Assembly: GCF_030272615.1 (NCBI RefSeq)
Contig: NC_081415.1
Span: 631,455,041-631,519,040 of the forward strand
Direction: 5' to 3'
DNA length: 64,000 nucleotides
Source of the DNA: Cryptomeria japonica
Lineage: Eukaryota; Streptophyta; Pinopsida; Cupressales; Cupressaceae
Shown: positions 47,051 through 59,639 of the stretch, piece after piece
Position numbering within the stretch: position 1 is the stretch's first letter
How the letters are laid out: each line of letters starts with the position of its first letter
Position numbers and translations under genes: made by a program
Notes under the pieces: model-generated
What the model saw: only the letters and a program-made list of their open reading frames with translations
Database searches by the model: none
What the model was told of the DNA's origin: nothing

Positions 47051-50000
47051 CCACAAACCAATGATAAACCAAGTTGTCCTAAAACCAAAACAACATTAAC
47101 CAAACAATAAATCCAACCAGTAACGCATCAGGAGCATCCGCCAACGCGTTACATAAATCAGTCCATAACCTAGCAGAATAAGACCAGACCTAAAATAGGT
47201 CACCATAAGACAAATGAAATACCACCGATCAACTGGAATGCAAACACGATAACCATCAGCATCCTGATAAACTTCTAGAAGTTGAACCAACACCACTTAT
47301 CAAATTCATCAAAAGATCTTCAACGAAGCTCTGCTAGTAAAACCCTTTCCGATAACCAAAAGGCTTACTAGAACAAATGATAGCTTCCAGATCACCAAAT
47401 CCTAAACCAATTGAATGTGACAAGCATCTTAACCATATGAATGACTTAAACAAACCAATTCCACAGATCATAATATACCAGAGACAAATCTCTTGACCAT
47501 CATCAAAGTCCAACCACTCCACCGGAATCTAGTAGACAAAGAAATAAGCTAAGCTAGTGTTGACATCAATGAAAAATATCAATGCAACACATAATCAATT
47601 CCTCCAAATTGCCAACAAAAATTCCTTCACAATCAACATTACAATTCAATGAATCAACTAAAAATACATAAGCAAATACATGAGAGAATAGTCTATTGTG
47701 CAACTTAGTCTATAATCCTCTGGAACCTAATGGTGGTAAATTCACCACCCAACCAGGTTGAATTAAAAGATCCACTCTCTCATGCTAGGAGATAGTCACA
47801 AGCCACAAACACACACGCACACACATGAACGACACATAGGGATAAGGGAATAAACACATCAAAGTAGAAAGCATGGATGGCATCCAATCACAAGGAATAA
47901 ACACCATCAAATCATAAGGAATATGCAACATTTAATAATTCCAGAATGAATTCAACACCAATAGAAAAGGAACAAATCATCTCTTAGGTGCTACTCAACT
48001 ACATTAGAACTAGATGCTAGAGAACTAGTTAGGAAGTGTCATCATAGAGCTCCAAGGGATGGCTACACATGGAAACTAGAAACCTCTTGTACTAATGAGT
48101 ATAATTGATCATACAAATCCTAGGAAATGGTCATCCCAACTCATCATTGTCATCCTTTATGATCACTCAACGTATGCAAGGGGTTCTCATTATCTTAATT
48201 AATTACCCATGTTTCATTAGTTTTCACTTGATTAATCAACTCTCGCACATGATTGCCTCTCTCATGCCATTTTCGGTCAGGGACATGTTGGGAACCACTC
48301 CCATAAATATCTATAGTACTTATTTCCTAGGCTCATCACATTCACAAAAAATATGGCATAAGACCAAGTAATGCACAACTTACTCACAACACTCAACAAT
48401 GCATCATTTTCCCAATTTCTCACATTTTCTCAAAATTATTATAGTTCATGATCCAAATGGATCCTTTTTCACATTCCAAAAGTTACACTATCATTCCCAT
48501 ATAATAATCCATTACTATTTATCACAGTTTCACAATTTTCTCAAAAACTCTAAAAACTAAAAAAATTACATAAACTCCATTAAAATAACTTCAAATTTTA
48601 AATTTCAAAAAAAATATATATAAGGATACCCTTTGGTTCTAAAAGTGCCCAAACCCCTCTTTTAACATAAAATTAACATTTTGATCTTAATTTTTTTTTG
48701 GCATAATAACCCCATATTTTGAAAAGTTTACAAAAGTTTCACATATAAATTCATATTTGCTTAAATTGAACAAAAAAAAAAAAAGTGAAAATAAGAGTGA
48801 TAACAACCAACTAACACTAATGCAACCTTTTAAAATAATTGAAACAGATTATAAATGAAGAACTTGCAAAATGTCTCAATTTCAAGGCAAAACTTTGGAC
48901 GAAGAGATCTTTGAGTATGGTGAATGAAGGCACATACAAATAGAGAAGACGATTCCCTTCCCAATTCTTATCCAAATGACACTGATCCCATGCAAATAAA
49001 TGCACAAATTCTGTCCTAATTAATAAATCCTTTTTTTTCACAAAGAGGGTTTTCTCCCAATTTTCTCTTAGAAAATGTGTTGGGTGTAAACTAAATCCTA
49101 ATTTTGCCCTTTTAAAACCCGACCCAATTTCACTTTTTCAAGCTAAAATAATAAAATATTTTTTTAATTCTTTGAATTCATTTATTCTATCCTCATTCCC
49201 AAAACACACAATTAACAACTACATTGAAGCCATATTTCAATTTCCATATTAAATTACGATTTTAAAACCATAAAAACTCATTTTCACATTTAAATTTACA
49301 AAAAAATATAATTTTTCATAAAAAACATATAAACATTTGTTACTAGACGTCCACATAAAGGTCAATTTTTTTGAAATACTACCAACCATAGTATCAAGGG
49401 ATAATTAAGGAAATAACCTAATAGGAGACCATACTCAAATTGAGTATGATGGTTAAGGTTAAATAATGACAGTTAATGTGACATCTCCCATATGACCACC
49501 ATTGGAGTATAACATAGGCCTATGGAGTTAGGTGAAGTAATAACTTGTACTTGTAATCATTCCACAATTGTCAAGTGTACCTATGTGCATATACATAATA
49601 GTTGAAGCATAGCAAAATCACCTAATGGGCAATATCAGATATATAGTTTGATTTTATTTAATTAGCATAAATCATGTTATTGTTTAATTTTAACATTAAT
49701 ATTAATGCCTCAAAATATCATAAGTTCATAATCTCATTTGTTCTATATTTAAATAATATCTCACACATCATTGAATTAAATCATAATAAAAAAATATGTA
49801 TGATACCATCTCACATACATAATAGGAAATATCACCATAACAAAATACATGTCTTCACAAGGAACTTGATATAATAACATACACAATCTCAATGTAGATA
49901 ATATGAACTACCAACATGTTGATGAATCCTTATCTCAAATATGCACAAAAGGTCTAAACACATCATGCAATACAAAGGCACTAGAAACACACTAAAGAAA

Positions 50001-50088
50001 AATTGTCGAGCAATCACTTCACAAGAAAAACACAACCACCATCTATGCATCCCTAAACATATAGTCAAACCAATGTTAAGATAAATAC
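47050..50088. other. AT-rich stretch, probable LTR or retroelement remains
   Basis: 47050-48100 may be the rest of the Copia LTR. 48100-50088 is AT-rich with no recognised domain. The part next to 50088 is probably the 3' LTR of the Copia relic to its right, but I cannot place its end. Confidence 0.35.
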
Positions 50089-50520
50089 ACATCTCCAAGT
50101 TGTAAACAAGAAGGGCATTACAACAATATCAACCTTCTCTAGCATAACACTCTATACTCTACCATGTCACAAATAAAATGGTAGTAGGTGTCTATAAACT
50201 TCACCCTCACATGAAAAGTCAAGTTCTTTGGTAGACATATGATACTTTAACTATCACATAGAACTAAATAATAGCTCCCTAACTCAATTACACAGCCAAA
50301 AAAAATATTTTAATTCAAATGCCTTCCTTACATTTATAAGTAGTTACCATGTCTTTGGCCTCTATAATATACAAACCAACCATAACCTATTTCTTACTCG
50401 TCCAATTGATGAAACCACCAAATAAATTAACAACATAACCATTTGTGGATCTTCTACTATCAACATCACTTGCCCAATTTGAATCAACAAATCCATGAAT
50501 ATCCACTAGTGACAACTTTA
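50089..50520 (-). mobile_element. Copia RNase H relic with polypurine tract
   Basis: Fossil, minus strand. Phrases DIHGFVDSNWASDVDSRRSTNGYV and YHFICDMVEY are the RNase H and C-terminal blocks of a Copia polyprotein. CAACTTGGAGATG near 50090-50102 fits the polypurine tract before a 3' LTR. It is broken in several places; the rest of the element is missing on the right. Confidence 0.65.
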
Positions 50521-50564
50521 ATTAATCTTCCTAAATATATATGTATATATATTGTAGAAACCTA

Positions 50565-51360
50565 AAATTGTCCTTGATTAAATAAATATTTATTATTTAT
50601 TTAATTATTTTTATCCCAATGTTTTCTATTAATTAAATAAATATTTTAATTATTTATTTAATTCACTAAGCTTCTTCTTTCTAGTTTTTAAAATAAACAT
50701 TTATTATTTATTTAATCCCACTCCTCTCCTAAATTAAATAAATATTTTATTTATTTAATTTATGTAGCCTTTCTTATATTAATTAAATAAACATTTTTAT
50801 TTAGTTAATTCATTTACCTTTTTCTTCTTATCCACATGACAACACATCTCCATAAATTACCTACTCTTTAATCTTATCCCTCCATTTCAATTTAACCTCT
50901 TAATACTATTCATTCTAATCCTTCATCTTCCACCTCTTAATCTCCTCTTTTAATGCCCCTCATGTTCTCTTTTCTGCATAGCACACTTCTTTTTTGTGTG
51001 GACTGGGCATTGTGCATGTGGATCTCTTTGTGGTTCTTGATCTCCCTTTGGACTCTTTATTATTGCAGTGTATGTGACCTTGAGTATTTATCCACAAGGG
51101 CTTCATTGGCTAGGCAATGTTATATCACGTGCATTCATATTGGGGGGGTTTAATATCCCAAAAATCTAAAACAATATATTACCTATTTATTGAAAATAGG
51201 GGGGTTTTCAATTCGGGCTATGAAATAATACAATATTTGGCAAAAATAGGGGGGTTGTTAATTTGGGTTGTGTATTGGGAGGGGGTGACAAAAAAGGAGT
51301 TTAGGGCAATATTTTTTGAAAATAGGGGGATTCTTTAGTATGCCATGAACTCCCGTGCTA
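50565..51360 (+). repeat. Gypsy-like LTR fragment
   Basis: Starts TGTAGAAACCTAAAATTG, then repeated ATTAAATAAATATTTATT blocks (50580-50810), a C-rich U3 part and a region with a G-tract repeat. The layout matches 22765-23720. The 3' border is not found. Confidence 0.45.
51139..51330 (+). repeat. Four-copy G-tract tandem repeat
   Basis: ATAGGGGGG-type boxes at 51139, 51192, 51243 and 51318, the last three preceded by AAAAT and followed by TT..AATT(C/T)GGG. Spacing is about 50-75 bp. Confidence 0.7.
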
Positions 51361-54300
51361 TAACCCAGGTTCACTAAGTGAAGCCCCCATGCATTTATCT
51401 TATGCTTAACTTTGATAAATATTTATGATCATTAGAGACTAGTGATGTGTTGGATTGCTTCATGGTGATTGGATGATGTTGTTGCATTGATATGTGTGTT
51501 TGATTCATTATGTTTAAGTCTAAGGACCATTGCATGCTTTGGTATTATTGTATGTGAAATGTTGATTTGATTAATGAATAGAATGAGATAAATGATGTTT
51601 ACTAGACTAGCTGATTAAAAGTATATTTTATGATATTTTGGTTGGATGAGATATCATGTTACTAACAATATGATGATGTTGACCTTGTTTGAGGAACATA
51701 GTTATATGCTCAGCATTGCAGAGGTAAAATATTGATGATGTTATTTAATGCAGTTAATTAGGTTAAATTATTATTATTATGGTGTTAATAGATAGTTAGA
51801 TGTGAAAGGGATGATATCATATCACTCATTTACAAGAATGCATACGATGCCAGAATTCCCTTCAATAATGTTAGTTAATGTGATTTTTTATATTTATATA
51901 TGCATGAGTAGGTACACTTGATGTGTGAACGTTTCAGTAACTATAGGTACATGGCATCGACTCCACCTGACTTCATAGGTCTAAGGATGCTTACATTCCC
52001 CTACAATGGTTAACAAGAGATATAACGCAAACCAATCATCCCAAGCCTAAACCCGTGCCAATTGATTAGGGTAATTCCCTTGATTTTATTATTTTAATTA
52101 GTTTCTCTTTTATGGTTTTGATCCCCGACTACCGTAATTGGTATCTTTCGGATGCCTAGTCATCATGTTGAGTCGTCTTGTAATGATTGTTCATATTCAG
52201 TTAGTTGGTCATGCATCAATGGCAATTTGATATCATTGAAGTAATTCAATATTAAAGTGTGAAATATGTCTTATTTGTATTGGACTTTATGAGATTTGTA
52301 TAATTTATCTTTAGGGATCTTTTGGGGAGTTATTTGATAATTATTTTTTATTATTTTATATCCCATTGCAAAAGTGAGTTTTTATTGTGTTATTGGGGGT
52401 CATTTTCAACACGTAGTGTATTTTGCTTGCTCTCCTCTCAAAAAAACATACTTCATGACACCAAGGATTTGTTGATTCAGAGAGATTCGAGAGGTAGAAA
52501 TTTGTGGGCAAGGTCTTGAAAGAGTTGGATTGGGGAGTTCTTTTTTTGGTTCAATTATTGAGGTCATTGGTTGAGTGTGTAGAGAGAAGTTTCAAATTGA
52601 AGCTTCCTCTCCAAGCTGAGGTAGGAGCCTTCATAAACCTCTTTCTTCTATCAATTTAAATTTCTTCATTGTTTGCAATTGTTTGAATTCCAATTGAGTC
52701 CATTTTGGAAAATTGTTATCAATTATTTTAGTGCTTGTTGAAGTGTTAGATTGTTTTCGATGTTGGCTTGGGAAAACTATGTGAAATGGGGTGTATTTAG
52801 GAAATTGTTGCCCAATTTTCATGGGAATCTTGCATGGGAGTCCTTTTTGTGTTTATGATGTTTTATGAGCTGGTTCTCAAATGGTTTGGTCTCCAATTTG
52901 GCCTCCCATGCCTCATTTTTGTTCAACTGGGTGCCCTACTTAGCCTCCTGGACCCAGAATGTGCATATGACCCAAAATGGTGCATCTGATAAGAAGAATG
53001 GTGCTATTGATATGAAAAATGGCACTTTTGCCAAACTATGGTGCTATTGATGCCTAGAGTGGCGCATCTGATCAAGAGTGTGGCACTTTTAATCAATGTT
53101 GGTCAATAGACCTTGTTTGGCCTCATTTTGCCTCTCGATTGATTCACAATGCTTAATTGACCCTCATGTGAATGAATATGATGGATTGTGTATAATTTTG
53201 TGTTGTTGCAACACAAAGAATTGTATTCATATTCTTGAATTGGAATCAACCCTGATGGAATTGTGAAATATTATGAGGAGTCTTTGATTAGTGGATAATT
53301 TGGGCACCACTTCTAGATGGTTTTAGCTCATGGTTCTCTGGTTACCATTAGATTATTTCAATATTTGTATATCCTATAAATTAGGTTCTTGAGATGGTGT
53401 TTTTGTGTAGATTTATGTACATATTGTTTAAACTATAGCAATCCTACATATATTTGGTTAGTGATATTCGAATGAAAGTTTTCTTTGAAAGTATATTGTA
53501 ATCACGACTTATGAAATCATATATTGAGTTGATTTGGAGTGTTCTTTTTCTTCCAAAAGTATTTTTTCCATGTACAATTGTGTTATGGGATTTACTGTTT
53601 ATTTTATTTTTCTTCTATAATTGTTAATAGATTAAAATTTGGCCAATGATCTCCACAAAATATTAGTGCATAAAGTGTTTTTGTGTACCTTGCTTCCTTT
53701 CATTATCTATACACAATATTTACAAATCGGATGTGCTTCACACAATCTTATCTCTAATTTTTTATTGCATGTTTGATGTAGTTTACATGATGTTAGCATT
53801 GATAATTATTAAATGATTTACATAAATTTATCTTTTACCCTTATGTCTAGTTCTTTGCATCCTTTATATGTATAAAATTGGAAGGGGGCATATATTATCA
53901 CCAATCTTTCTTCATAAGTTTGATAGAAATTATGATAATTATGATCACTTTTGTTATAACATAGAGCTTCTATATTTTGTGATACAAGGCCTTTACATTT
54001 GTCCTCTTGCACAAATCTCTTTTACATTTCTACATAATTGAAGCTTTATCACTTTTTCTAATAGGTGGAATCTATTACTTTTCTCTCATTTACTTTGTTT
54101 TTTTTCAAGGATACCTCTTTCTTCAATTGTGTTTAGAGATTATCTTAAATATGTTATGGATGCTACTCATTGTATCTTATTTTTTGTTTTGCAAGTTTCT
54201 AATAGAGTGCTTATCGCAAGAAGAATTTAAAAACGATTTATTACTTTATACATATCCACGTTCTTTAAATGTTTCAAAGATATTTAATTTAAATGTTGAC

Positions 54301-54930
54301 TACTTGTTTTCTTCAACATACATCTACTTGATAATTTATATCCACATCAAAATGAAGAAAAAATTTAATATTGAAAATTGCAAGTCCTAACTATTTTCTC
54401 AAATGTTTCACGACTATTTTTTATTAGACTCTAAATATAATACAAATCTAAAATTATCTATATCCTTGCATGAATTCTACTCATGACATTATCATATCCC
54501 AATCCAGAGTTATCAATCATCTATAAGAATTTATCACAATTCATAGATTTATTTTTTCATTTTTCATCATGTCACTATCTATAGATTCATTATTTCCTCA
54601 ATGACTTGTAAGAATTGATCACAATCCGTAAATTCATTATTCATAAATGTAACTTTGACCAAAATGAATTTCACAATCAAAATGATATACTTTACTCACC
54701 TTTTTATTCATTATAAACGTGCCTAATATAAATTAATTGTTTTAATTATATAAGCAATTTATTTTCTTAACGGCAATTGCACACATAAACATTTAGAGTA
54801 TAGAAGATGGCCCAATTCATAGTTACTGAAACTTTGCAAAAGTAATTGTAGCAACATATGATAAAGCAATAAAAGCAACCCTGGATAAATGATAAAGAAA
54901 GGGAACAACTCTTTTCCATTATTCAGATAA
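51360..54930. other. Unassigned stretch, probably old retroelement leader
   Basis: Mostly T- and G-rich on the plus strand. 52970-53095 has a twofold imperfect repeat built on GGTGCATCTGATAAGAAGAA, GGTGCTATTGAT and GGCACTTTT. 54007-54390 is open on the plus strand but has only A/T-driven hydrophobic residues and no domain. No host gene is supported. Confidence 0.4.
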
Positions 54931-54939
54931 GGCAAGCAT

Positions 54940-55192
54940 TTATTAAAGGAAGATGCTCCTATTCAAGCAGTCCACAGAACAGCAGGCTTTGGGCTTTAAT
55001 ATACAGCAGAACATGACGCTACAAACTACTCAGCAAACATCATAAGATGACAAATAATTTAAAGGTATATGTCGAATGAGACAATCAAACCAGTGTGAGG
55101 AGTTAACTCACTTCGCTGTCCAACTGCTATCGAAGATCTCAACCATGAAAGCCATGAAATCAAATCCTTTGAATTCAATTGTAATTTGCTTT
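54940..55192 (-). other. Possible last exon of a minus-strand transcript
   Basis: TTAATTACTTTAG ending at 55193 is a good 3' splice site on the minus strand. The following frame reads KQITIEFKGFDFMAFMVEIFDSSWTAK and stops at 55108. An AATAAA on the minus strand near 54947-54952 could end the transcript. The region is less AT-rich than its surroundings. The peptide is not recognised and no upstream exon is found, so this may be chance. Confidence 0.25.
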
Positions 55193-55796
55193 CTAAAGTA
55201 ATTAAATGAGAGCATTTGTCATCAGTTTTTCACAATTCATTTTAAATTGTATATTTAAATCAACGTTTCAAATCATTCTAAGTAATTCATCATCCTCAAA
55301 AACAGAATGATGATAAAAAAATAGCAGCCTCAAACATTTTTCCAATGCAATTATTGTTGGTGACAATCAATAAAAACAAATGGTCATGCTTGCAGACGAA
55401 ATTAGAATAGATATGTAGCAAAAAGAAAGCCACCCAAAGCCATTAAAAGCCTGTATTTTGATGGCATGCATAAACTTAGCTTTAAATAACATATAGACAA
55501 TTCATGAGCCCTCTGAGATAGAAATCCTCAGTGACTTGATTCCATTAATGGAGATCTCTAGGCTTTCTACACTGTACGATGGAAGAAAAAGAAAAACTCG
55601 AAGCAAAGTTTCTGCTTCACAATTAACAAGTACCTATTGAATTGATCTGAACCCATCTGGGTACCCGAATTAAAGGCAAAACATGCTGGTTCTTTTGCTC
55701 ACAAGACCTAACGAATTGTGTAACACAGGACACGACACAACATGCAAGAAGAAGAAGAAGAAGAAGAAGAAGAAGAAGATAACAAGATCTGAGAGC
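55193..55796 (-). other. Downstream flank of the LEA_2 gene with an (AAG)n microsatellite
   Basis: Contains (AAG)11-12 at 55746-55779, i.e. (CTT)n on the gene's strand, 20-50 bases after the stop codon and so very likely within the 3' UTR. No other gene seen. Confidence 0.5.
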
Positions 55797-56480
55797 TCAG
55801 ATATCGACATGACACCTCTGCCCACGATAGAGCGGCACTTGCCCATTGACTCTGTTCTTCATGCCCACCAGAAGATCACACCTCACATGGAGATGATAAT
55901 GCGCCGACTTCCACAGAGAAGCCCTCCACCTTAAGCGCCCCCTCAATTCCAACCTAAGCTCCACAAGGCCGTAGGCTTCATCCGCCAAAAGACCCACCGC
56001 TACTTGAGGATAAACAGGCAAAAAGCTCCCCGCCACAGAGACAAAAACGGGGAGCACGGTCCTATGGTCCTGGTAAAGACTGGGCAAAGGAGTGGCCATG
56101 GTGATGAGCTGGTCTCTGTAAACCACAAAAGCCAAAAGGCTGTCGTAGCGGATGGTCCAGCGGCGATTGGGATTCTGAAACAGAACACTGAACTGCATAT
56201 TGGAGGTGACGGAGCCGTCGGTCACATTGAGGTCATAAATGGCGGCACTGTCTACATATGCCCGAGGTCTATGTGGGCGGTAGATCAGCCACACCACCAG
56301 CGTTATAATGCCCAGCGCCACCACTAGTGTTACCAGAAAGGCTGAAAACATGCTCGCCCTGCCCATGCGCCGCCCACCCAGATAAGATTTCGGCTGTGTT
56401 GCGGCGGCTGGCGCCGCCGCCGCTTCAGGATCTGGCTTTGGCTGCTCAGCCACCGCTTCTTTTGGGGTTTCTTCCGCCAT
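55797..56480 (-). CDS. NDR1/HIN1-like (LEA_2 domain) membrane protein
   Basis: Single-exon protein of 227 residues. An Ala/Pro/Glu-rich cytosolic N-terminus (1-40) leads to one membrane span (about 45-67, AFLVTLVVALGIITLVVWLI), then the RPxRPxxxVDSA linker (68-79) and a LEA_2 domain with the family hallmark NPNRRWTIRYD (103-113) and the late HVRCDLLVG block. It ends GQRCHVDI. Length and layout match plant NHL proteins, which sit in the plasma membrane with the C-terminal domain outside and include members needed for pathogen response and cell-wall contact; the exact role here is unknown. The frame is open and conserved throughout, GC-rich compared with the neighbourhood, and the first ATG fits. 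No NGD motif as in classic NDR1-type members is obvious. Confidence 0.85.
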   Translation of the reverse strand: MAEETPKEAVAEQPKPDPEAAAAPAAATQPKSYLGGRRMGRASMFSAFLVTLVVALGIITLVVWLIYRPHRPRAYVDSAAIYDLNVTDGSVTSNMQFSVLFQNPNRRWTIRYDSLLAFVVYRDQLITMATPLPSLYQDHRTVLPVFVSVAGSFLPVYPQVAVGLLADEAYGLVELRLELRGRLRWRASLWKSAHYHLHVRCDLLVGMKNRVNGQVPLYRGQRCHVDI

Positions 56481-56600
56481 GAAAATAGCTTCGTTTCTCC
56501 TCTCTTACAGCTTCGCTGCTCTGTGGGTGTTGAGGACGGACTACCTATTTTCCGCTATTCATAACGAGTGGGAGAATATATGACAGCTGGGATACTGGAA
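56481..56600 (-). promoter_or_regulatory. Proximal promoter of the LEA_2 gene
   Basis: Minus-strand TCATATATTCTCC near 56570-56582 is a TATA-like box about 95 bases before the ATG, leaving a 5' leader of roughly 60 bases. Position and spacing are plausible; activity is inferred. Confidence 0.4.
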
Positions 56601-56974
56601 TTATGGTTGTGTGGCGTGGGGAGAGTAGGCGTATGTATTTGTATGAATACGATGAGATTGTTGGTAACTAAGGGGATTCGATCCAGAGATCTTGGGATTC
56701 ATTTACGCCGTCCCATGAAGCTCTGTTATTTGTGGTTTTTTGGGGGGATTTTATTGGTAATGGTTAAAATTTAATGGTCGGCTCCATTACGGAGCCGCCA
56801 TTCACACACAGGTCATGATCTGTGCAAAACAAACGCATCTCTTGCTTTTTCTTTATGTGGGGCCCTGCAATTCAATACTACGATGCCCGGAAAAGGAAAC
56901 AGTAATGTTGTTTATTGTTTTTCAGTTAGATCAATCAGTTGGTGTTAAAGAGTTTTTATTATTATTCGTTGTAA
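56600..56974. other. Upstream region of the LEA_2 gene
   Basis: Less AT-rich than the spacer to its right. No transposon or gene pattern recognised. Confidence 0.35.
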
Positions 56975-57645
56975 TTTAGGTTTTAATTTGGTATGGGATG
57001 TATTTCATTTGAAGTTTGAATTTTTGGAGTTCTTACGGTATGGATTTTGGATCTTTAAGAGTTCTTAGGGTGTAATTTAGTTTTTGAGATTGGACCTTTA
57101 GGAGTTTTTCACATGTAATTTAGTTTTTAATTTGATATTTGATGTATTTAATTTGAAATTTGAATCTTTAAGTGTTTATAACATTGGATTTAGTTTTTAG
57201 AATTTTAAGAGTTGTCAGTCTAAAAAAATTCACGTGTCATTTAAGTTTAAATCTTTTGAAGTATTGGTACAGTTTATGGGATCTTCCAATTAATAGTGGG
57301 AAAGAAAATTATAGGAAGTCCCACTTAATTTTTCCATTCTACATAGAAAAAATTGATAACTTTACCACAATTAAGCAAAGAATCAAAAATGATATGTGGG
57401 TGTTATAAAAATATTTATTATTTCTTATAATTTAAGTTTTAATTTGATATTAGATATATATAAATTAAAGTTTGAATCTTTAAAAGTTCTTAGCATGTAA
57501 TTTAAGTTTTAATTTGTACTTGATATATTTAATTTAAAGTTTCATCTTTAAAAATTCTTAGCACAGAACTTCCATTCCTGACAGAAAAAAGAAGTTAACC
57601 TTACCACAGTTAAATAAAGCCTAAAAAATATGAGGTTGCCGATTT
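56975..57645. repeat. Degenerate tandem repeats
   Basis: GTAATTTAGTTTTTAATTTG and TTTGAAGTTTGAATCTTTAA phrases recur every 70-100 bases. Two larger blocks (57325-57405 and 57560-57635) share TTCCATTCTACATAGAAAAA-like and TTACCACA(A/G)TTAA stretches, so a unit of about 235 bp was also duplicated. Confidence 0.65.
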
Positions 57646-58220
57646 CGTGGGCTGTGTGATGACAAATTTTGTTATCCTTTGTCCAGCTGTTATAAGTATG
57701 GTGGAGATTAGAGAAAGCAGCCGCTTCCATGCGTTTCACGTTTGCTACATTTGGATTGTGAATATGAATGAGCATGTGCATCTCACCATTAAATACATTG
57801 CTCCACCATGTTTTGGGAAATTAAAAAACAATAAGTGAAAATAAAAAATAACTTGAGAAATTAAAAATAATTTATTAAAAAAAATGATTTGGGAAATTGT
57901 AAAAACATAGGTAATTGGTCTACTCTATTGAAGCATGTGAAAAAGCAATGGATGGAAAGGAATATAAGTAAAAGGAGAAAGTTGTGTAAAGCTAACAAGG
58001 ACACCGCATAATCGGGGTTTATATGGGTAAAGTAGTTGAGTTAAATGTTGATAAAATGGGCGAATTAGGTTAAATGTTGGACAAGGGGGGGTTATGTAAA
58101 AGTTGGGTATAAAGGCTAAAGGGGTTGGTGCATTTTTCAAGATAAAAGTTATTTTAAGGTTAAAAATGGGGTAATCTTGTATCGAGATTAAGAATTAGAT
58201 TTGTGGAAGTGTGTTTGGGG
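57646..58220. other. Spacer
   Basis: AT-rich with G-rich stretches near 58085. No gene supported. Confidence 0.35.
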
Positions 58221-58382
58221 CGCTGTTTATGCAAGTACCAAAAGGTCTTTGACAAGACAGTTTATTGACATTTAATAATTAAATAAAAAATCAAAGTACA
58301 GTTATATTCTAATTTTAAATTTAATTATTAAATGTCAATAAATTGTTTTCTGAAGGCCCTTTTGGTGCTTGTATAGCGAGTA
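58221..58382. mobile_element. MITE-like hairpin element
   Basis: Arms CAAGTACCAAAAGG...TTTATTGACATTTAATAA (58231-58290) and the inverted TTATTAAATGTCAATAAA...CCCTTTTGGTGCTTG (58323-58375) pair over about 50 bases with a few mismatches around a short AT-rich loop. No coding capacity. No clear target duplication. Confidence 0.7.
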
Positions 58383-58680
58383 TACCCAATTCCATGTGTT
58401 TGAGTAGCGAGAAATCCCTTTGAAAATCTCTTTGAAATGTGATTAGAATTATTTTATAAATTTGAGTTTTCTTTTAATCTTTATTTATTATCATTTACTT
58501 TCACTAGTCTACATTTTTATATATTTTATTTTATTTTAATGTAACATGCATTTAGTCTTGCATATTTGTCTCATTATTGGTCCTCTTTCACATATATCCA
58601 CCCATGATCTTAAGATCTAGTATTCATTATCTCGGTCAATCAAATGATGTGTGAAGTGTTAGGATAAGTTGAAATTAAAG
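58383..58680. other. AT-rich spacer
   Basis: Nothing recognisable between the hairpin element and the SINE-like sequence. Confidence 0.35.
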
Positions 58681-58870
58681 CTTCTTAGTATTGGCATTGT
58701 GTGATGGTTAAGATGTGGTGTTGTTGTTCTTGCCATAAAGGTTCAAACCCTAGTAGGGTTCTATCGTTGAATGTTTAAATGGGGATGAGGTCCCCCATAT
58801 TGACCTCATGGATTCATGGTTGTGTCTCCATGATTCTTGGAAGGTGTACTAAGTTGCATAGGTGGATTCA
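58680..58870 (+). mobile_element. tRNA-derived SINE-like sequence
   Basis: GGTTCAAACCC at 58740-58750 matches the pol III B box, and GATGGTTAAGATG about 37 bases earlier is an A-box candidate at tRNA-like spacing. TAGTAGGGTTC after the B box mimics an acceptor arm. The 3' border and any tail are unclear. Confidence 0.45.
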
Positions 58871-59639
58871 ATCATCTTGATTATAAAGAATATTGGCAAA
58901 ATATTCCTTATAGGCATTCACTTTGGAGGTGGGGACCACTTGGACTTGCATGTCTATGCATGTTGTCATGTATTCTATTATTATTTTGAATGGAACACCA
59001 AAGTTTGCATGTTGTGCATGTTATCCCTTGGAGTCATCGATTAGTAATGGAGCACTCATTATTAACCAACTTTGATTGATTGTGGATTGGGCACCCATAT
59101 GAAGACCATGTGATCATTAATTTTTTTTACTAAGTTTGCAAGATTTTTAGAGGTAGGGCAAATGAATTTTTCAAGTGGATTTGACTTTTGTTTTGAGATA
59201 CCATAGTGGTATTCTCATCCTAGCTCTTCTATAGTTTGGAGACTTGTGTTAGTAGAAGATAAATTGTTTTGCAAGTTATTGAAGTAATAAGGTTCTCCCA
59301 AAATGCAAAGAGAGATGTATTGTTGGAAAATCATTTCAAATTATTTACAAACTATGTATCTCTTTGGGCATGGAACTTTGAAGTTATTTACAAACTTTGT
59401 ATCTCTTTGGGCATGGAACTTTTTTAAAAAGGTTTATCCACATTAATTTTTTGTACAATTTATTTTTTCATCTTATTATTGAATGTATCATCACATATTT
59501 TTTGTGGGTAATCTTTGATAAAAAAATCTATTTTCATATTTGCATATTCTTTTTGTAGATAATATTGTAATAATTTCACCTTGATTTCCAACATGAAAGT
59601 GATCTCACACAGCTCTAGATCTAACTCTAAATTCAATTT
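58871..59639. other. Unassigned, with a 43-bp tandem duplication
   Basis: TTATTTACAAACTATGTATC and its copy with one change start at 59341 and 59384. Otherwise no gene or repeat is identified. Confidence 0.5.

Noticed and set aside
54007-54390. 127-codon hydrophobic plus-strand frame
   Set aside because: Composition follows the T-rich DNA, there is no motif, and no promoter or neighbour supports a gene.
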